Part shown: in pieces, positions 1 through 7,185 of the stretch | Position numbering within the stretch: position 1 is the first letter of the stretch | Layout: every line of letters begins with the position of its first letter | DNA from: DATDCV01 sp036524155 | GTDB taxonomy: Bacteria; Verrucomicrobiota; Verrucomicrobiia; Limisphaerales; UBA8199 | Direction of reading: 5' to 3' | Assembly: GCA_036524155.1 (NCBI GenBank) | Contig: DATDCV010000626.1 | Location: forward strand, 1-24,332 | DNA: 24,332 nt | Made by a program: the position numbers and the translations under genes | Notes under the pieces: generated by a model | Database searches by the model: none | What the model saw: the letters and a program-made list of their open reading frames with translations, nothing else | Told to the model about the DNA's origin: nothing

Positions 1-773
1 GCCAGAATCTCCTGAGTCCGGCCCAGCGCGAAGGTCGGGATCAGGATCGAGCCTTTGCGTTTGAGCGAGCGCAGGAGGGCCTCGGTCAGCCGCTCGATTT
101 CAGCCTGGCGTGTGAAGCCGGGCTGCCGCGTGCGGTTGCCCCTCGTCGTCTCGATCAGCAGCACTCCGGCTTTGACCTCGCCAAAACGCGCGGCGCGCAG
201 GATGGTCTGATCGTGGAAACAGACGTCGCCCGTGTAAAACAGGCGTTCCTGCTGGCCGCTGACCAGGATGCCGGCGGAGCCCAGTGCGTGGCCCGCATCG
301 TAAAACTCAAGTGTGGGCGACAGGAAACCCGCGCGGGTCTTGTGAAACCCGGCCCAGTCGATCTCGCGGTTGTATCTGAACCCCTGGAACAGCGGTTCGA
401 TCTCATCCACCTCGTCGTGGCTGAACAGCGGGTATTCTTTGATCCCCAACTCGTCCCGCTGGCGGGTCATCACGTTCACCGAATTGTGCAGCACCCGCTC
501 CGCCAGAAAGTAGCTTAGCTCGCTCATCAGCACATGCGCTTTGGGAAAGTGTCGTATGGCGATCGGCAGCGACCCGGCGTGGTCGTGGTGGCAGTGCGAG
601 ACCGCGATCGCGTCCAAATCATGCGCCTTCACCAGGTCATAGAGCGGCAGGCCCGAACGACCCTCCCGCTTCGGATGCACTCCCGCATCCAACAGCAGCT
701 TGTGCCCCTCGAACTCCACAAACCAGGCCGACGCCCCGATAGCCGCGTCCGGGTTCAGATTGGTGATTTGCAT
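1..773 (-). CDS. MBL-fold beta-CASP metallohydrolase (partial, 3' end beyond window)
   Basis: The frame is open from an ATG at 773 to the left edge, giving 257 codons without a stop. The protein starts MQITNLNPDAAIGASAW. It carries the zinc-binding motif SHCHHDHAGSLP (about residues 59-70), then YDAGHALGSAGI and FYTGDVC, which match later metallo-beta-lactamase motifs. LIPTFALGRTQEIL near the visible end is the typical opening of the beta-CASP region. Family members are RNA-processing exo/endonucleases (CPSF73/RNase J relatives) that act in the cytoplasm on RNA, so an RNA nuclease is the best guess. The C-terminal half, with the remaining beta-CASP motifs, is not visible. The gene lies 75 bp downstream of the rhomboid gene on the same strand, so co-transcription is possible. 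Confidence 0.85.
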   Translation of the reverse strand, partial: MQITNLNPDAAIGASAWFVEFEGHKLLLDAGVHPKREGRSGLPLYDLVKAHDLDAIAVSHCHHDHAGSLPIAIRHFPKAHVLMSELSYFLAERVLHNSVNVMTRQRDELGIKEYPLFSHDEVDEIEPLFQGFRYNREIDWAGFHKTRAGFLSPTLEFYDAGHALGSAGILVSGQQERLFYTGDVCFHDQTILRAARFGEVKAGVLLIETTRGNRTRQPGFTRQAEIERLTEALLRSLKRKGSILIPTFALGRTQEIL

Positions 774-848
774 GGCTTCATCATACCTGCCGAAACCCAG
801 CGGGGCAAAGGCCAACCCTGCCTTTGTTTCGCCAGGTTCCTGCTCGCC

Positions 849-1730
849 TCAAATCGTCAGGCCGGATTCCGGTTTCTCCGAATCCGCGCGATGCCGGTAC
901 TTTCGCGATGCGTTTTCCAGCAATGCCCGTTCCTGCGGATTCAGGCTTTCCAGCCCGTCGCGGCCGACCTTCTCGAGAATCGCGTCGATTTCCAATTCTT
1001 CTCGCCGGTGGTCGGGCAATTCCGCGCGGTCCGTTCGGCGCTGGGGGCGCCGTGTGAAGACAGCACCACCCGGCAACAACAGCGGATTGACCCACAGGAA
1101 AACCAGCAATGCTGTGGCTAAGCCGAGCACGATTGCGAAGACCTTCACGTTATTGCGAGCGGCGGTCGGATAAAGGGCAGCGGTGATTAGGAGTCCCAGG
1201 ATTGCTCCGCCGAGGTGGGCGTCATGCCCGACATTGCCCCGGCCAGCCTTCATCGCGTAGAAAGATCCGACCATGAAGCCGATAGCATACAGCCAGCCGG
1301 GAACCGCCACGGGAATCATGAAGAACCCGACCCTGCTGCCGGGAAAGACCAGGATGTAGGCAAAAATGATGCCGCACACGCCGCCCGAAGCCCCGTAAGC
1401 CCGGTATTCATGGTGGCGGTGCACATACAGCGAAAGCAGGCTTCCCCCGACAATGCTGCCAAAGTAAATCAGCAGAAAATGCGCCGCCCCCAGCGCCCGC
1501 TCCAGGCTGTCGCCAAAGAGGTAAAGACTAATCATGTTCAAGCCCAGGTGCGCCCAGTCCGCGTGCAAAAATCCTGAAGTGACGATTCGATAGTACTCCT
1601 TCAACGCCAGGATCCGCTCCGGCTCGAAAATGTAGTCCTCCTCCACCTTGCGATTCCTGAATCCCAGGTATGAACTCAAGATCGTCAACGCAATGATGCC
1701 GAGCGTGCAGGGGCCGATCGTTCCGTGCAT
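849..1730 (-). CDS. Rhomboid family intramembrane serine protease with C-terminal cytosolic tail
   Basis: This is a polytopic membrane protein of 293 aa. It has the rhomboid signature: an HxxxN motif in HLGLN (H61/N65, oxyanion side), the nucleophile in YGASGG (S115) and the catalytic His in GHDAHLGG (H172). Rhomboids cut single-pass membrane proteins within the bilayer. After the last membrane helix (about residue 220) comes a charged tail of some 70 residues with RREELEIDAILEKVGRDG and LNPQERALLENASRKYR, a short helical module often found at the end of PVC and Bacteroidetes rhomboids. The ATG at 1730 is preferred over an upstream in-frame TTG at 1739. No clear Shine-Dalgarno is seen. The substrate is unknown. 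A second rhomboid lies at 14515-15213. Confidence 0.88.
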   Translation of the reverse strand: MHGTIGPCTLGIIALTILSSYLGFRNRKVEEDYIFEPERILALKEYYRIVTSGFLHADWAHLGLNMISLYLFGDSLERALGAAHFLLIYFGSIVGGSLLSLYVHRHHEYRAYGASGGVCGIIFAYILVFPGSRVGFFMIPVAVPGWLYAIGFMVGSFYAMKAGRGNVGHDAHLGGAILGLLITAALYPTAARNNVKVFAIVLGLATALLVFLWVNPLLLPGGAVFTRRPQRRTDRAELPDHRREELEIDAILEKVGRDGLESLNPQERALLENASRKYRHRADSEKPESGLTI

Positions 1731-1966
1731 AGCAAGCAATAACTAACCCTCTAAGACAGTCGCCGCGCAAGCCTCGCTGGGCCGCGCTCCGGCTGCGCCC
1801 AGGCTCGCGCTCTTATTATGCGGGTAAATAGACCCGGGCGCAAACCAGCATCAACCCAACGGCGTACTGGATTCCTCAAACCTCAGAACGTGGTGCAAAC
1901 TGGTCTAGTTTCGCTGCGATGGCACCAGAGCGGAAATGATACCCGGCACGGTCGCTCGTTGCTCTT

Positions 1967-2110
1967 GGGTTGTCATTCAGCGCGTATGCATGAAAGGGGT
2001 GGGGACGGCCTCGTCCCCATCTGGAGCTGCTATCATTTCAACCAACGCAGGGACGAGGCCGTCCCCGCCCCCTTCTGAGGCTTCATGCATACGCGCGGGT
2101 TGTCATTGAG
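1967..2110. repeat. REPIN/MITE-like palindromic element flanked by 14-bp direct repeats
   Basis: The arms GCGCGTATGCATGAA (1980-1994) and TTCATGCATACGCGC (2082-2096) are perfect 15-bp inverted repeats. Inside them, GGGGACGGCCTCGTCCCC (2001-2018) and GGGACGAGGCCGTCCCC (2050-2066) are each palindromic and are also inverted copies of one another, so one long stem or two short hairpins can form. The unit is bracketed by GGGTTGTCATTCAG (1967-1980) and GGGTTGTCATTGAG (2097-2110), which match at 13 of 14 positions and resemble a target-site duplication. This nested layout is that of REPINs (two REP sequences head to head). No transposase is present. Confidence 0.7.
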
Positions 2111-2200
2111 CACTGTGCATTGAGCATTGAGGATCTGTCATTCCAAAGTACCAACCTATTTCAGGACGGGACCCAAATACTCAATGCTCGATACTCAATG
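2104..2200. repeat. CATTGAG/CTCAATG repeat cluster
   Basis: CATTGAG occurs at 2104-2110, 2118-2124 and 2125-2131, and its complement CTCAATG at 2180-2186 and 2194-2200. The two groups can pair as an imperfect stem with a loop of about 50 nt. The function is unknown; it may be remnant repeat DNA next to the palindromic element. Confidence 0.5.
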
Positions 2201-2231
2201 AGCAAATTGGCTCGCCAGGTGTTTTCGGGAC

Positions 2232-2260
2232 TTGACTCGGCACTAACGTAGCGGTATCCG
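2232..2260 (+). promoter_or_regulatory. Possible sigma-70-type promoter for the exported methyltransferase
   Basis: TTGACT at 2232-2237 is followed by a 17-bp spacer and TATCCG at 2255-2260. The -35 matches five of six consensus bases and the -10 about three of six. It would give a leader of roughly 70 nt before the ATG at 2339. This is a match by eye only. Confidence 0.3.
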
Positions 2261-2338
2261 CTTTACTATCACCAAACCACCAGAGGACCTGAACTGAGCA
2301 ATCGGTTTGTCGAGTCGAATTTGGAATGAGACGTTGAT

Positions 2339-2968
2339 ATGAAACGATTATCCAGCACGACCACGTCGGTTTTCCTGGCGGGGTTGGCGTTGGTCTGCTT
2401 TGGAGAGGTGGGCTGCGCCCAGAACAAAGTCACCAAACCGCCAACCGCCGCCGTCACCAACACCGCGGCAACCCCAAAGAAACCCGACGTGATCTTCGTA
2501 CCGACCCCCCAGGCAGTTGTGGATAAAATGCTGGAAATGGCCGAGGTCAAACCCGGCGACATCGTCTATGACCTGGGCTGCGGAGACGGGCGGATTGTGG
2601 TTACCGCGGCCAAAAAATACGGCGTCCACGCCACCGGCGTCGATATCGATCCCAAGCGCGTGCAGGAGTCGCTCGAAAACGTGCGGACGAACAAAGTGGG
2701 CCATCTCGTAACCATCAAGCAGGCGGACATTTTCGAGTTGGATTTCAGCGACGCAACCGTGGTGACATTGTATCTGTTGCCCGACCTCAACGTGCGCCTC
2801 ATGCCTAAGCTGGCGAAACTGAAACCCGGAACGCGGATTGTGTCCAATGACTTCGACATGCGCGGCGCAAAGCCGAAGGAAGTTGTGCACGTTCAGGCGG
2901 AGTACGACGATAACAGCGGCCGGGAGCACACTATCTACAAATGGACCGTTCCCTGGGAACGCGAGTAA
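2339..2968 (+). CDS. Exported/lipoprotein-like class I SAM-dependent methyltransferase
   Basis: The 209-aa protein starts with a signal sequence (MKRLSSTTTSVFLAGLALVC) ending in GEVGC, a weak lipobox with C26. A Pro/Thr/Ala linker follows, then a Rossmann methyltransferase core. Motif I is VYDLGCGDGR (LGCGDG about 79-84) and the acidic motif II is GVDIDPKRV. TLYLLPDLNVRLMPKLAKLKPG matches the post-IV/V region. The fold predicts methyl transfer from SAM, but the acceptor is not visible. A signal peptide on a SAM enzyme is odd, because SAM is cytosolic. The start is the only ATG that keeps the leader intact. The prepilin-like gene begins 18 bp downstream and is probably co-transcribed. Confidence 0.82.
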   Translation: MKRLSSTTTSVFLAGLALVCFGEVGCAQNKVTKPPTAAVTNTAATPKKPDVIFVPTPQAVVDKMLEMAEVKPGDIVYDLGCGDGRIVVTAAKKYGVHATGVDIDPKRVQESLENVRTNKVGHLVTIKQADIFELDFSDATVVTLYLLPDLNVRLMPKLAKLKPGTRIVSNDFDMRGAKPKEVVHVQAEYDDNSGREHTIYKWTVPWERE

Positions 2969-2986
2969 CTGCAGACATCCAGATTT

Positions 2987-3874
2987 ATGAAAGCGGGCGG
3001 GAAGAAGAGGGGCCAATCGACGGCAGGAGCGGGTTTCACCCTCATTGAATTGCTGGTCGTCATTGCCATCATCGCTATTCTGGCGGCATTGCTGCTGCCG
3101 GCGCTCCGGGCCGCCAAGATGAAGGCTCAAGGGATCGGGTGCCTCAACAACGGCCGCCAAATCTCGCTGGCGTGGCGCATGTACGCCGAGGACAACCGCG
3201 ATCGCCTCTGCTTCGCGAGCGATAACGGAAATGGCCCTTCCGATCCGTTGAACCTTTACTCGTGGACGATGACCCACCTGGACTATACTCCGAGCCCCGC
3301 CAATTGGGACTTCAATTGGGAACTGTCGCAATACTTGCCGGGCACGCCGCCGCTTTGGCCGTATATGGGGAAGAGCACCGGCATCCTGCGTTGTCCTGCC
3401 GACCATTCTACCGTGAACGTGAACGGCACGCGGAAGCCGCGCATACGGAGCATTTCAATCAATCTCTTCCTGGGCGGTTTCACGGGCCACATCAACTATT
3501 CCGCCGCCCAGCCCTACCAGATCTTCCGGACCATGAGCCAGATCACCGTCGCCAACGGGCTCGGCCCGGCTCGCTGCTGGCTCTTCCTCGACCAGCGGGA
3601 AGACCGCATCAACTGGGGCAACTATATGGTCGACATGAGTGGCTATCCCAACAACCCCGCGGCCTTCAGATTTGACCAGGACATGCCCGGCTTCTACCAC
3701 AACGGCGCTTGCGGCTTTTCCTTCTGCGACGGTCATTCCGAAATTCACCGCTGGCGCGACTCGCGGACCACACCGCCCATGCAGGAAGGCGTCCATCTGA
3801 TCGATGTCGTCCCCTCTCCCCGCAACATGGATATCGCCTGGATGCAGGAACGCACCACGCGCCGCAAACAATAG
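2987..3874 (+). CDS. Prepilin-type N-terminal cleavage/methylation domain protein (H-X9-DG type)
   Basis: The 295-aa protein has a type II secretion/type IV pilin leader. A basic stretch (KAGGKKRG) precedes the GFTLIE cleavage/methylation site (G16/F17, Glu at mature position 5) and the hydrophobic helix LLVVIAIIAILAALLLPAL. The C-terminal HNGACGFSFCDGH fits the H-X9-DG motif of the pseudopilin-like proteins that are abundant in Planctomycetes, Verrucomicrobia and Lentisphaerae. Such proteins are thought to be membrane- or surface-anchored pseudopilins. Individual functions are mostly unknown, and no secretion ATPase or secretin is nearby. It follows the exported methyltransferase by 18 bp. 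Confidence 0.9.
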   Translation: MKAGGKKRGQSTAGAGFTLIELLVVIAIIAILAALLLPALRAAKMKAQGIGCLNNGRQISLAWRMYAEDNRDRLCFASDNGNGPSDPLNLYSWTMTHLDYTPSPANWDFNWELSQYLPGTPPLWPYMGKSTGILRCPADHSTVNVNGTRKPRIRSISINLFLGGFTGHINYSAAQPYQIFRTMSQITVANGLGPARCWLFLDQREDRINWGNYMVDMSGYPNNPAAFRFDQDMPGFYHNGACGFSFCDGHSEIHRWRDSRTTPPMQEGVHLIDVVPSPRNMDIAWMQERTTRRKQ

Positions 3875-3966
3875 TGAGCGCATCCTGACCCGTTATCCCA
3901 GACGTGGTGTGCACCTCATTTTTCGGACTCTCGCGGTAAGTGTAACCATATTCCCCCTCACCCCGG

Positions 3967-3986
3967 CCCTCTCCGTGAGGAGAGGG
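3967..3986. repeat. Perfect 8-bp hairpin, REP-like or terminator
   Basis: CCCTCTCC and GGAGAGGG enclose a GTGA loop in the gap downstream of the prepilin-like gene (3875-4189). No T-run follows on either side, so a classical intrinsic terminator is not supported. The surrounding CCCTCACCCCGG...GGAGAGGGAG string is a pattern often seen as a dispersed intergenic repeat in bacteria. It could still end transcripts from both sides or protect the mRNA 3' end. Confidence 0.45.
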
Positions 3987-4088
3987 AGAATCCTCTGCGC
4001 TCGCTCGCGTTTTTCGGTGCGGTTCCAATGCAGTCACCACGCGGAATCCAGTTAGAATATCTCGCGGCGCGCCGGCGAGGTACAGATT

Positions 4089-4156
4089 GTAGGCGCCGAC
4101 GTAAGGCGAAACGCTGGCAGACTCGGTAGTTTTCGCCTCCTTACGTCGGCGGCTAC
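4089..4156. repeat. Imperfect long palindrome between convergent genes
   Basis: GTAGGCGCCGACGTAAGGCG (4089-4108) pairs with CGCCTCCTTACGTCGGCGGC (4134-4153), extended by an AAA/TTT pair on the inside. There is one mismatch and a small bulge, around a loop of about 20 nt. It lies 33 bp past the stop of the minus-strand exported-protein gene and about 215 bp past the plus-strand prepilin gene. It could serve as a bidirectional terminator or be another REP-type repeat. No other function is visible in the 3875-4189 gap. Confidence 0.5.
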
Positions 4157-4189
4157 AGCCGCCATGAAATAATGGGGCCAGGTTTGCCG

Positions 4190-4939
4190 CTACTTCTTCT
4201 CTCCCTGTTCCTGCATCTTGCTCATCATGCCCTGCATCAGTTCCTGCGGGCTGTTGTACTGGGTGTAACCGGAGGGCGGCTCGAAGTCCTTCGCGTCGGG
4301 CTTCGTTAACTGCACGTTCGAAAACCGGATGATCGACGTGTTCTCTTTTTCCTGCGTCCGAATTTGGATTGGGAAGTCCTTCAAGTCGCTCGCATTCCAA
4401 GTCGTCGCCTCGACATCCTGGCCTTTGCCGTCGCTGATCACCACCTTGGTCTTGGCGCACGGGTGGCCGTCGATGGTCTCCTTGCCGAGCGCCGTTTTGG
4501 TCACCTTGGCTTCTTCCTCTTTCGGGAGCGGCAACGACATCAGCACCTTGCTTTCGGGATAGATGACATACGCCAGTTTCTTGTCGGGCCGAACGACGCT
4601 GGTGACCTGGGTCATGCCCATCTTCTTAAGCTGGTCGATCGCCCCAGGCGGCATGCTGCTGCTCTTCATCTGAGCCATGTCGATCTGCACCCGCATTTTG
4701 CCATCGAGGAACGCAAAATCCATCGGCATCTTCACCATTTCCTTCTGTGAGCTGTCGAGGACCTGGGTCTCGGCTTTGGCGCTGAAGCCTTTAATGTCCC
4801 CGAAAAGCTTCGCCATGGCGGCTGTCATCCCCGCGGGACCGCCCGCGCCCGGCATCTGGGCGTGGGCCGCCAGACCCGACAGGAAAAGACCCAGAACAAC
4901 GTTGATTTGCAGTTTATTCAGCAACGAACAGGTTCTCAT
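4190..4939 (-). CDS. Exported protein, DUF4412/LolA-like fold
   Basis: The 249-aa protein begins MRTCSLLNKLQINVVLGLFL and has a predicted signal peptide cut after AHA (LSGLAAHAQ). The mature part has alternating short strands: KAETQVLDSSQ, FAFLDGKMRVQIDMAQM, TSVVRPDKKLAYVIYPESK, HPCAKTKVVISDGKG and EATTWNASDLKDFPIQIRT. This pattern matches DUF4412 and outer-membrane lipoprotein-sorting (LolA/LolB-like) proteins of the periplasm. It ends with a Met/Gln-rich tail (ELMQGMMSKMQEQGEKK). The ATG at 4939 is preferred over an in-frame GTG at 4975, which would place 12 extra residues before the leader. It is divergent from the VWA operon across 189 bp. The family assignment is by pattern, and its ligand is unknown. 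Confidence 0.65.
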   Translation of the reverse strand: MRTCSLLNKLQINVVLGLFLSGLAAHAQMPGAGGPAGMTAAMAKLFGDIKGFSAKAETQVLDSSQKEMVKMPMDFAFLDGKMRVQIDMAQMKSSSMPPGAIDQLKKMGMTQVTSVVRPDKKLAYVIYPESKVLMSLPLPKEEEAKVTKTALGKETIDGHPCAKTKVVISDGKGQDVEATTWNASDLKDFPIQIRTQEKENTSIIRFSNVQLTKPDAKDFEPPSGYTQYNSPQELMQGMMSKMQEQGEKK

Positions 4940-5052
4940 AAGTGTCGAAATCAGGGTGGAGAATAGCTTGTGCACCGGCGTAAGCGAGCGAAATCTCGGT
5001 TATAAAGGCCTCGTTGTTTTATAGCTGCGCACGGGAATCGCTCCGCGCATAG

Positions 5053-5082
5053 TTGACAGCATATGAACCAGTTGTTAAGGAT
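5053..5082 (+). promoter_or_regulatory. Possible promoter of the VWA/PspA/ABC operon
   Basis: A perfect TTGACA lies at 5053-5058. The best downstream hexamer at 18 bp is AAGGAT (5077-5082), which matches the -10 consensus at only three positions. It sits in the only sizeable gap upstream of the operon, about 50 bp before the preferred ATG at 5129. The -10 is weak and the call is tentative. Confidence 0.3.
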
Positions 5083-5128
5083 GCTACATCGCTCGGAGTT
5101 GCAGACATACATCAGGCTGATCTGGGAT

Positions 5129-5845
5129 ATGAAAATGCGCTCTCTTTTGGCCGTGCTGGCGACCTTCGCGGTTGCGGCGGTGGGCAATTCGCGGCTGGCC
5201 GCCGCCGAGGATGACGGCGTGGCCCTGGCGATCATTTACGATACTTCCGGTAGCATGAAGGATAGAGTCGCCTCTGCCTCCGGCCGGTCGGCCCCCAAAT
5301 ACGAGATCGCCAACCGCGCCTTGATCGCCGTGACGAAACAGATTGAGACCTTCGCGGCAAACAAAGCGGCAGGCGGTGCCCGCACGATCCACGTCGGCTT
5401 GTTTGTCTTCGACGGCGAGCGCGCCAGGGAAGTCGTAAAATTCGGTCCCTTCGACGCGACCGCGCTCGAGAGCTTTGCGAAACGATTTGCGAACCCGAAT
5501 GGCAACACGCCCCTGGGCAACTCGCTGAACACTGCCGCCAAAACCGTCCTGGATTCTCCGTTACCCCGAAAACACGTCCTCATCATCACGGACGGACTGA
5601 ACACCGCCGGACCGAAACCGGAGGTTGTGCTCCCTCGGGTGAAGCAGCAAGCCGCCACCAAGCAGACGTCGGTGTCGGTTCATTTCGTGGCTTTTGATGT
5701 CGATGCCAGGCAATTCGACACGCTGAAAAAGCAGGGGGCGACGGTCGTCGCCGCCGCGGACGAGAACCAGCTCAATGCTCAACTGCAATTTATTTTGCAG
5801 AAGAAGATCCTGCTCGAAGACGAAGAACCACCACAAAAAAAGTAA
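5129..5845 (+). CDS. Secreted von Willebrand factor A domain protein
   Basis: The 238-aa protein begins MKMRSLLAVLATFAVAAVG and has a signal peptide cut near LAAAE. One VWA domain follows, with a complete MIDAS metal site: DTSGS (D38, S40, S42), the threonine in GNTPLGNSL, and the aspartate in LIITDGLNT. VWA domains bind protein partners through a divalent metal, so this one may act as a periplasmic ligand or scaffold. The C-terminus ends with an acidic/basic tail (LLEDEEPPQKK). The ATG at 5129 is preferred because the longer frame from 5063 would put 22 residues before the leader. It is the first gene of the operon and lies 19 bp before the PspA-like gene. Confidence 0.85.
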   Translation: MKMRSLLAVLATFAVAAVGNSRLAAAEDDGVALAIIYDTSGSMKDRVASASGRSAPKYEIANRALIAVTKQIETFAANKAAGGARTIHVGLFVFDGERAREVVKFGPFDATALESFAKRFANPNGNTPLGNSLNTAAKTVLDSPLPRKHVLIITDGLNTAGPKPEVVLPRVKQQAATKQTSVSVHFVAFDVDARQFDTLKKQGATVVAAADENQLNAQLQFILQKKILLEDEEPPQKK

Positions 5846-5864
5846 CTAACCGAAAGGCAACCCT

Positions 5865-6629
5865 ATGTTCAGAGCGGTAAAACGATTGTTCATCTGGCTG
5901 GGCTTGATGGCCGAGAAAGCCACCGAAACCGATGCCATTAACCAGGCGGTCGTCGAACGTGGCATCCGCGATTCCAAAGCGAAGGCCGACAAGGCGCATT
6001 ATGCCAACGGCCAGTTGGCCGGGCAGATTGCCCTGCTCAAAGACCAGGTCAAACGCCAGGAACGGCAGCGGCAGGAACTCCAAAGCCTGCTGCAGGCGGC
6101 GGCGGCCGCCAACGATGATGCCAATGGCGCCCACTACGCCGAGGAACTGGCAACCATCGAACAGGACCTCAACGATAACAAGGCCCAGGCGGACAACCTC
6201 GAACAGCTTTACAAGCAAAATACCGAGATCATCGCGGAGAGCTTGCGTGAAATTCAGCGGTTCCAGCGTGAGTTCGAAGCGGTCAAGGCCAGGGTGGCTA
6301 TTGGCCGCTCGCTGGAGAACCTCGCCGGAATGATGAAAAGCTCGATCTCCGAACTCCAGGGCATGATGGGCGGCGAACTCGGGCAATCCATGCAGCAATT
6401 GCGGCAGTCGGCCGCCTCAGGCGAAGGTCAGATGCGCGCGACGCTCGACCTGGCCAAAGAAATGGGCTCGGGCATCGCTCGCCAGCAGGAGGCGCGCAAA
6501 GCCCGGGGGGCGATGCTGTTCCAGGAATACAAGAAGAAGATGGGCATGGTGCAGCCCGAGGTGGCCGCCACGGCGGCGCCTCAGCCCACGCCCCCACAAC
6601 CGGAGAGGCAGAAGATCCCGGAAAAGTGA
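5865..6629 (+). CDS. pspA: PspA/IM30-like coiled-coil membrane-stress protein
   Basis: The 254-aa protein is almost wholly helical. A short amphipathic start (MFRAVKRLFIWLGLMAEKA) resembles the membrane-binding helix of PspA/Vipp1. Heptad-rich helices follow (QIALLKDQVKRQERQRQELQ, ELATIEQDLNDNKAQADNLE, REIQRFQREFEAVKAR), then an Ala/Pro/Gln-rich tail. PspA/IM30 belongs to the ESCRT-III superfamily and forms membrane-repairing polymers under envelope stress. The layout fits this family, but sequence identity to known PspA cannot be judged by eye; another coiled-coil family remains possible. An AAGG precedes the ATG. The next operon gene is separated from it by the inverted-repeat cassette. Confidence 0.6.
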   Translation: MFRAVKRLFIWLGLMAEKATETDAINQAVVERGIRDSKAKADKAHYANGQLAGQIALLKDQVKRQERQRQELQSLLQAAAAANDDANGAHYAEELATIEQDLNDNKAQADNLEQLYKQNTEIIAESLREIQRFQREFEAVKARVAIGRSLENLAGMMKSSISELQGMMGGELGQSMQQLRQSAASGEGQMRATLDLAKEMGSGIARQQEARKARGAMLFQEYKKKMGMVQPEVAATAAPQPTPPQPERQKIPEK

Positions 6630-6639
6630 GCCCCACGGC

Positions 6640-7180
6640 GGATTAGTGGATTACTGGATTGGTGGATTGATGGACAGGCAACTCCAACAAAACGTCATGG
6701 AATATACGAAACGCCGCAATCTAAATCGTGGGTACATGAAATTGGACGTGTGGCAGCGGGGCATGGACCTCTTTGGACTGTCGTTTCGGTTGGCCTCACG
6801 CCTGTCTGACCTGAAACTCAGGTCCCAATTCTGTGATTCAGCGCAATCCGTCGCCGCCAACATCGCCGAGGGATATGGGCGAAGGTCCCTCCCGGAATAC
6901 CTTCAGTTCCTGTACACAGCGAAGGGGTCTCTCGGAGAAGCCTTGACGCGTGCTTGCGGGCTGCTCGCTGTGAAAGTGATCAGCGCCAAGGAATTTGAGG
7001 GATTCGACCAGTTACATTACGAGGTCGAGAACAAACTTCTCGGCCTCATTCATTCACTCGAAATGAAACGGAGCACAGGTTCCTGGGTCGATTCACTGCC
7101 CCAAGGCCCAGTAGTTTCCCCGCGTGCAGTCGACCGATCCAACAGTCCAATAATCCAATAATCCAATAATCCATTAATCC
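6640..7180. mobile_element. 541-bp cassette with 34-bp terminal inverted repeats carrying a four-helix-bundle gene
   Basis: The left end (6640-6673) is a run of GGATTA/TGGATT units. The right end (7147-7180) is its inverted copy, built of CCAATAAT units and ending CCATTAATCC. I count 28 of 34 matching positions. The cassette encloses one S23-type gene, whose stop codon (7159-7161) lies inside the right repeat. It falls between two genes of an otherwise tight operon: without it, the PspA stop and the next ATG would be about 25 nt apart. I see no clear target-site duplication and no transposase, so the mobilising enzyme would have to act in trans. Confidence 0.7.
6697..7161 (+). CDS. S23/23S rRNA intervening-sequence-type four-helix-bundle protein
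   Basis: The 154-aa protein has the family core KLDVWQRGMDLFGLSFRLA, then SQFCDSAQSVAANIAEGYGR, YLQFLYTAKGSLGEA and ENKLLGLIHSLEM. These match the four helices of S23/TIGR02436 proteins, first found inside rRNA intervening sequences and structurally related to the Avd accessory protein of diversity-generating retroelements. Their function is unknown; some bind nucleic acid. The ATG at 6697 is chosen; a GTG at 6646 would translate part of the left inverted repeat, and an ATG at 6736 lies right at the core. The C-terminal residues (RSNSPIIQ) are encoded by sequence at and just before the right inverted repeat. No rRNA or reverse transcriptase is in the window. Confidence 0.82.
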   Translation: MEYTKRRNLNRGYMKLDVWQRGMDLFGLSFRLASRLSDLKLRSQFCDSAQSVAANIAEGYGRRSLPEYLQFLYTAKGSLGEALTRACGLLAVKVISAKEFEGFDQLHYEVENKLLGLIHSLEMKRSTGSWVDSLPQGPVVSPRAVDRSNSPIIQ

Positions 7181-7185
7181 CCTCT

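Larger units (their letters stand above)
1731..2338. other. Gene-free stretch between divergent genes
   Basis: About 600 bp separate the rhomboid start from the methyltransferase start. I see no convincing coding region in any frame. The stretch holds a palindromic REPIN/MITE-like element inside a direct repeat, a patch of CATTGAG/CTCAATG repeats and a possible promoter for the methyltransferase gene, each listed separately. The part from 1740 to 1960 shows nothing I can name. Confidence 0.6.

Noticed and set aside
2348..3406. 352-codon open frame on the minus strand across the methyltransferase and prepilin genes
   Set aside because: It spans two genes with clear motifs on the other strand and shows only shadow-type composition.
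3666..4460. 264-codon minus-strand frame across the 3875-4189 gap
   Set aside because: It overlaps the ends of two supported genes and two palindromes; its composition is typical of translated repeats and antisense.
6640..7180. rRNA intervening sequence or diversity-generating retroelement
   Set aside because: The S23-type protein suggests either, but there is no rRNA around it and no reverse transcriptase or template/variable repeat in the window.
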